Assembly (NCBI GenBank): GCA_028871775.1
Contig: JAGWMH010000125.1
Location: 1 to 5,623 of the forward strand
Length of the DNA stretch: 5,623 nt
Direction of reading: 5' to 3'
From: Betaproteobacteria bacterium
GTDB taxonomy: Bacteria; Pseudomonadota; Gammaproteobacteria; Burkholderiales; Gallionellaceae
Every line of letters begins with the position of its first letter. Within the stretch, counting starts at the first letter, position 1. The notes beneath the pieces are model-generated. The model saw nothing but the letters and a program-made list of their open reading frames with translations, did no database searches and was not told the DNA's origin. The translations under genes were made by a program, and so were the position numbers. Below are positions 5,153-5,623 of this stretch, one piece after another.

Positions 5153-5623
5153 ATGATGAAGTGGTTCCGGCGTTTTTTGGTTGCCGTAATGCTGCTGGTG
5201 CTGCTGGCGACCGCGGCGATTTATCTTACGCCGCTGGATACGTATGTGCCGAAGGTGGAGCAGGTGTTGAGTGCGAATTTGCACGAGCCGGTGAAAATCC
5301 GGCACCTGAAAATCGGCGCGCTGCCCATTCCCCATCTGGTGCTGGAAGGCTTGCAGGTAGGCGAGCAGGCGGACCTTGTGTTGCAATCCGTGTGGATAGT
5401 GTTTGATATTCGTTCGCTGTTTAGGCCGCAGCGCGTGATTCAACGCATTACGCTGGAAAATGGCAGTGTTACTCAGGCCCGGCTGGAGAAAATACCTGCC
5501 TTGCTGCAAGGCGGCGGTGCTGCGCCGATTCCGTTTCGTGTGGAGGAGTTGCAGTTTAACGGCATCCGTTTGGTGATGCCGAAGTTCACACTAGGGCCGC
5601 TGGAAGGTAAGCTCGAATTCGCG
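5153..5623 (+). CDS. AsmA-like membrane-anchored envelope protein, partial
   Basis: Only the first 157 codons are in the window; the frame runs open to the last base. Residues 1-7 are basic (MMKWFRR) and are followed by one hydrophobic helix at about 8-24, so the protein is an inner-membrane-anchored or signal-anchor protein with its body in the periplasm. The pattern after it (PLDTYVPKVEQVLSANLHEPVKIRHLKIGALPIPHLVLEGLQVGE, starting near residue 27) is typical of the N-terminus of AsmA/TamB-like and DUF748-type proteins, which are large beta-rich envelope proteins linked in other bacteria to outer-membrane lipid transport. Family-level assignment is by pattern only. Start choice is uncertain: GTG at 5150, ATG at 5153 and ATG at 5156 are consecutive in frame, none with a clear ribosome site. 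It is divergent from the tRNA, with a 59-base gap. Confidence 0.75.
   Translation, partial: MMKWFRRFLVAVMLLVLLATAAIYLTPLDTYVPKVEQVLSANLHEPVKIRHLKIGALPIPHLVLEGLQVGEQADLVLQSVWIVFDIRSLFRPQRVIQRITLENGSVTQARLEKIPALLQGGGAAPIPFRVEELQFNGIRLVMPKFTLGPLEGKLEFA

Noticed and set aside
5087..5509. 140-codon minus-strand frame opposite the AsmA-like gene
   Set aside because: Antisense to a frame with a clear membrane anchor and AsmA-like pattern; His/Gln-rich low-quality product; it also runs into the tRNA.

Overview
The window looks like chromosomal DNA from a Gram-negative proteobacterium, probably a betaproteobacterium. The support is mid-to-high GC coding sequence, a NarL/BvgA-type regulator, an AsmA-like envelope protein and an Asn tRNA with an encoded CCA. 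The genus cannot be fixed from sequence alone.

Most of the window (237-4564, minus strand) is one compact signalling operon of four genes, read from right to left. First is a membrane-anchored CHASE3-PAS-HisKA-HATPase histidine kinase (2801-4564). Next, 16 nt later, is a stand-alone Rcp1/CheY-like receiver (2368-2784). Third is a soluble hybrid sensor, REC-PAS-HisKA_3-HATPase (875-2371), which begins at a TTG codon overlapping the receiver's stop by 4 nt. Last is a NarL/LuxR-type DNA-binding response regulator (237-875), whose ATG shares one base with the hybrid kinase's stop. All phosphorylation-site and ATP-binding residues appear intact in all four. The layout suggests two His-Asp modules in series: the membrane kinase may phosphorylate the free receiver and/or the receiver fused to the second kinase, and the second kinase would then control the NarL-type regulator. 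The wiring is inference; the operon structure and motifs are seen directly.

Right of the operon, 4565-4978 holds no convincing gene. It does carry a dense series of short inverted repeats, a possible promoter for the operon, and a reading frame interrupted by one TAG. Then come a tRNA-Asn(GTT) gene on the minus strand (5018-5093) with a strong intrinsic terminator and a sigma70-like promoter, and the start of a plus-strand gene (5153 to window end) for a membrane-anchored AsmA-like protein, cut by the window edge.

Left of the operon (1-236) is AT-rich flank with one small hairpin, an isolated TATAAT and no supported gene. No IS element, CRISPR array, integrase or rRNA is visible.
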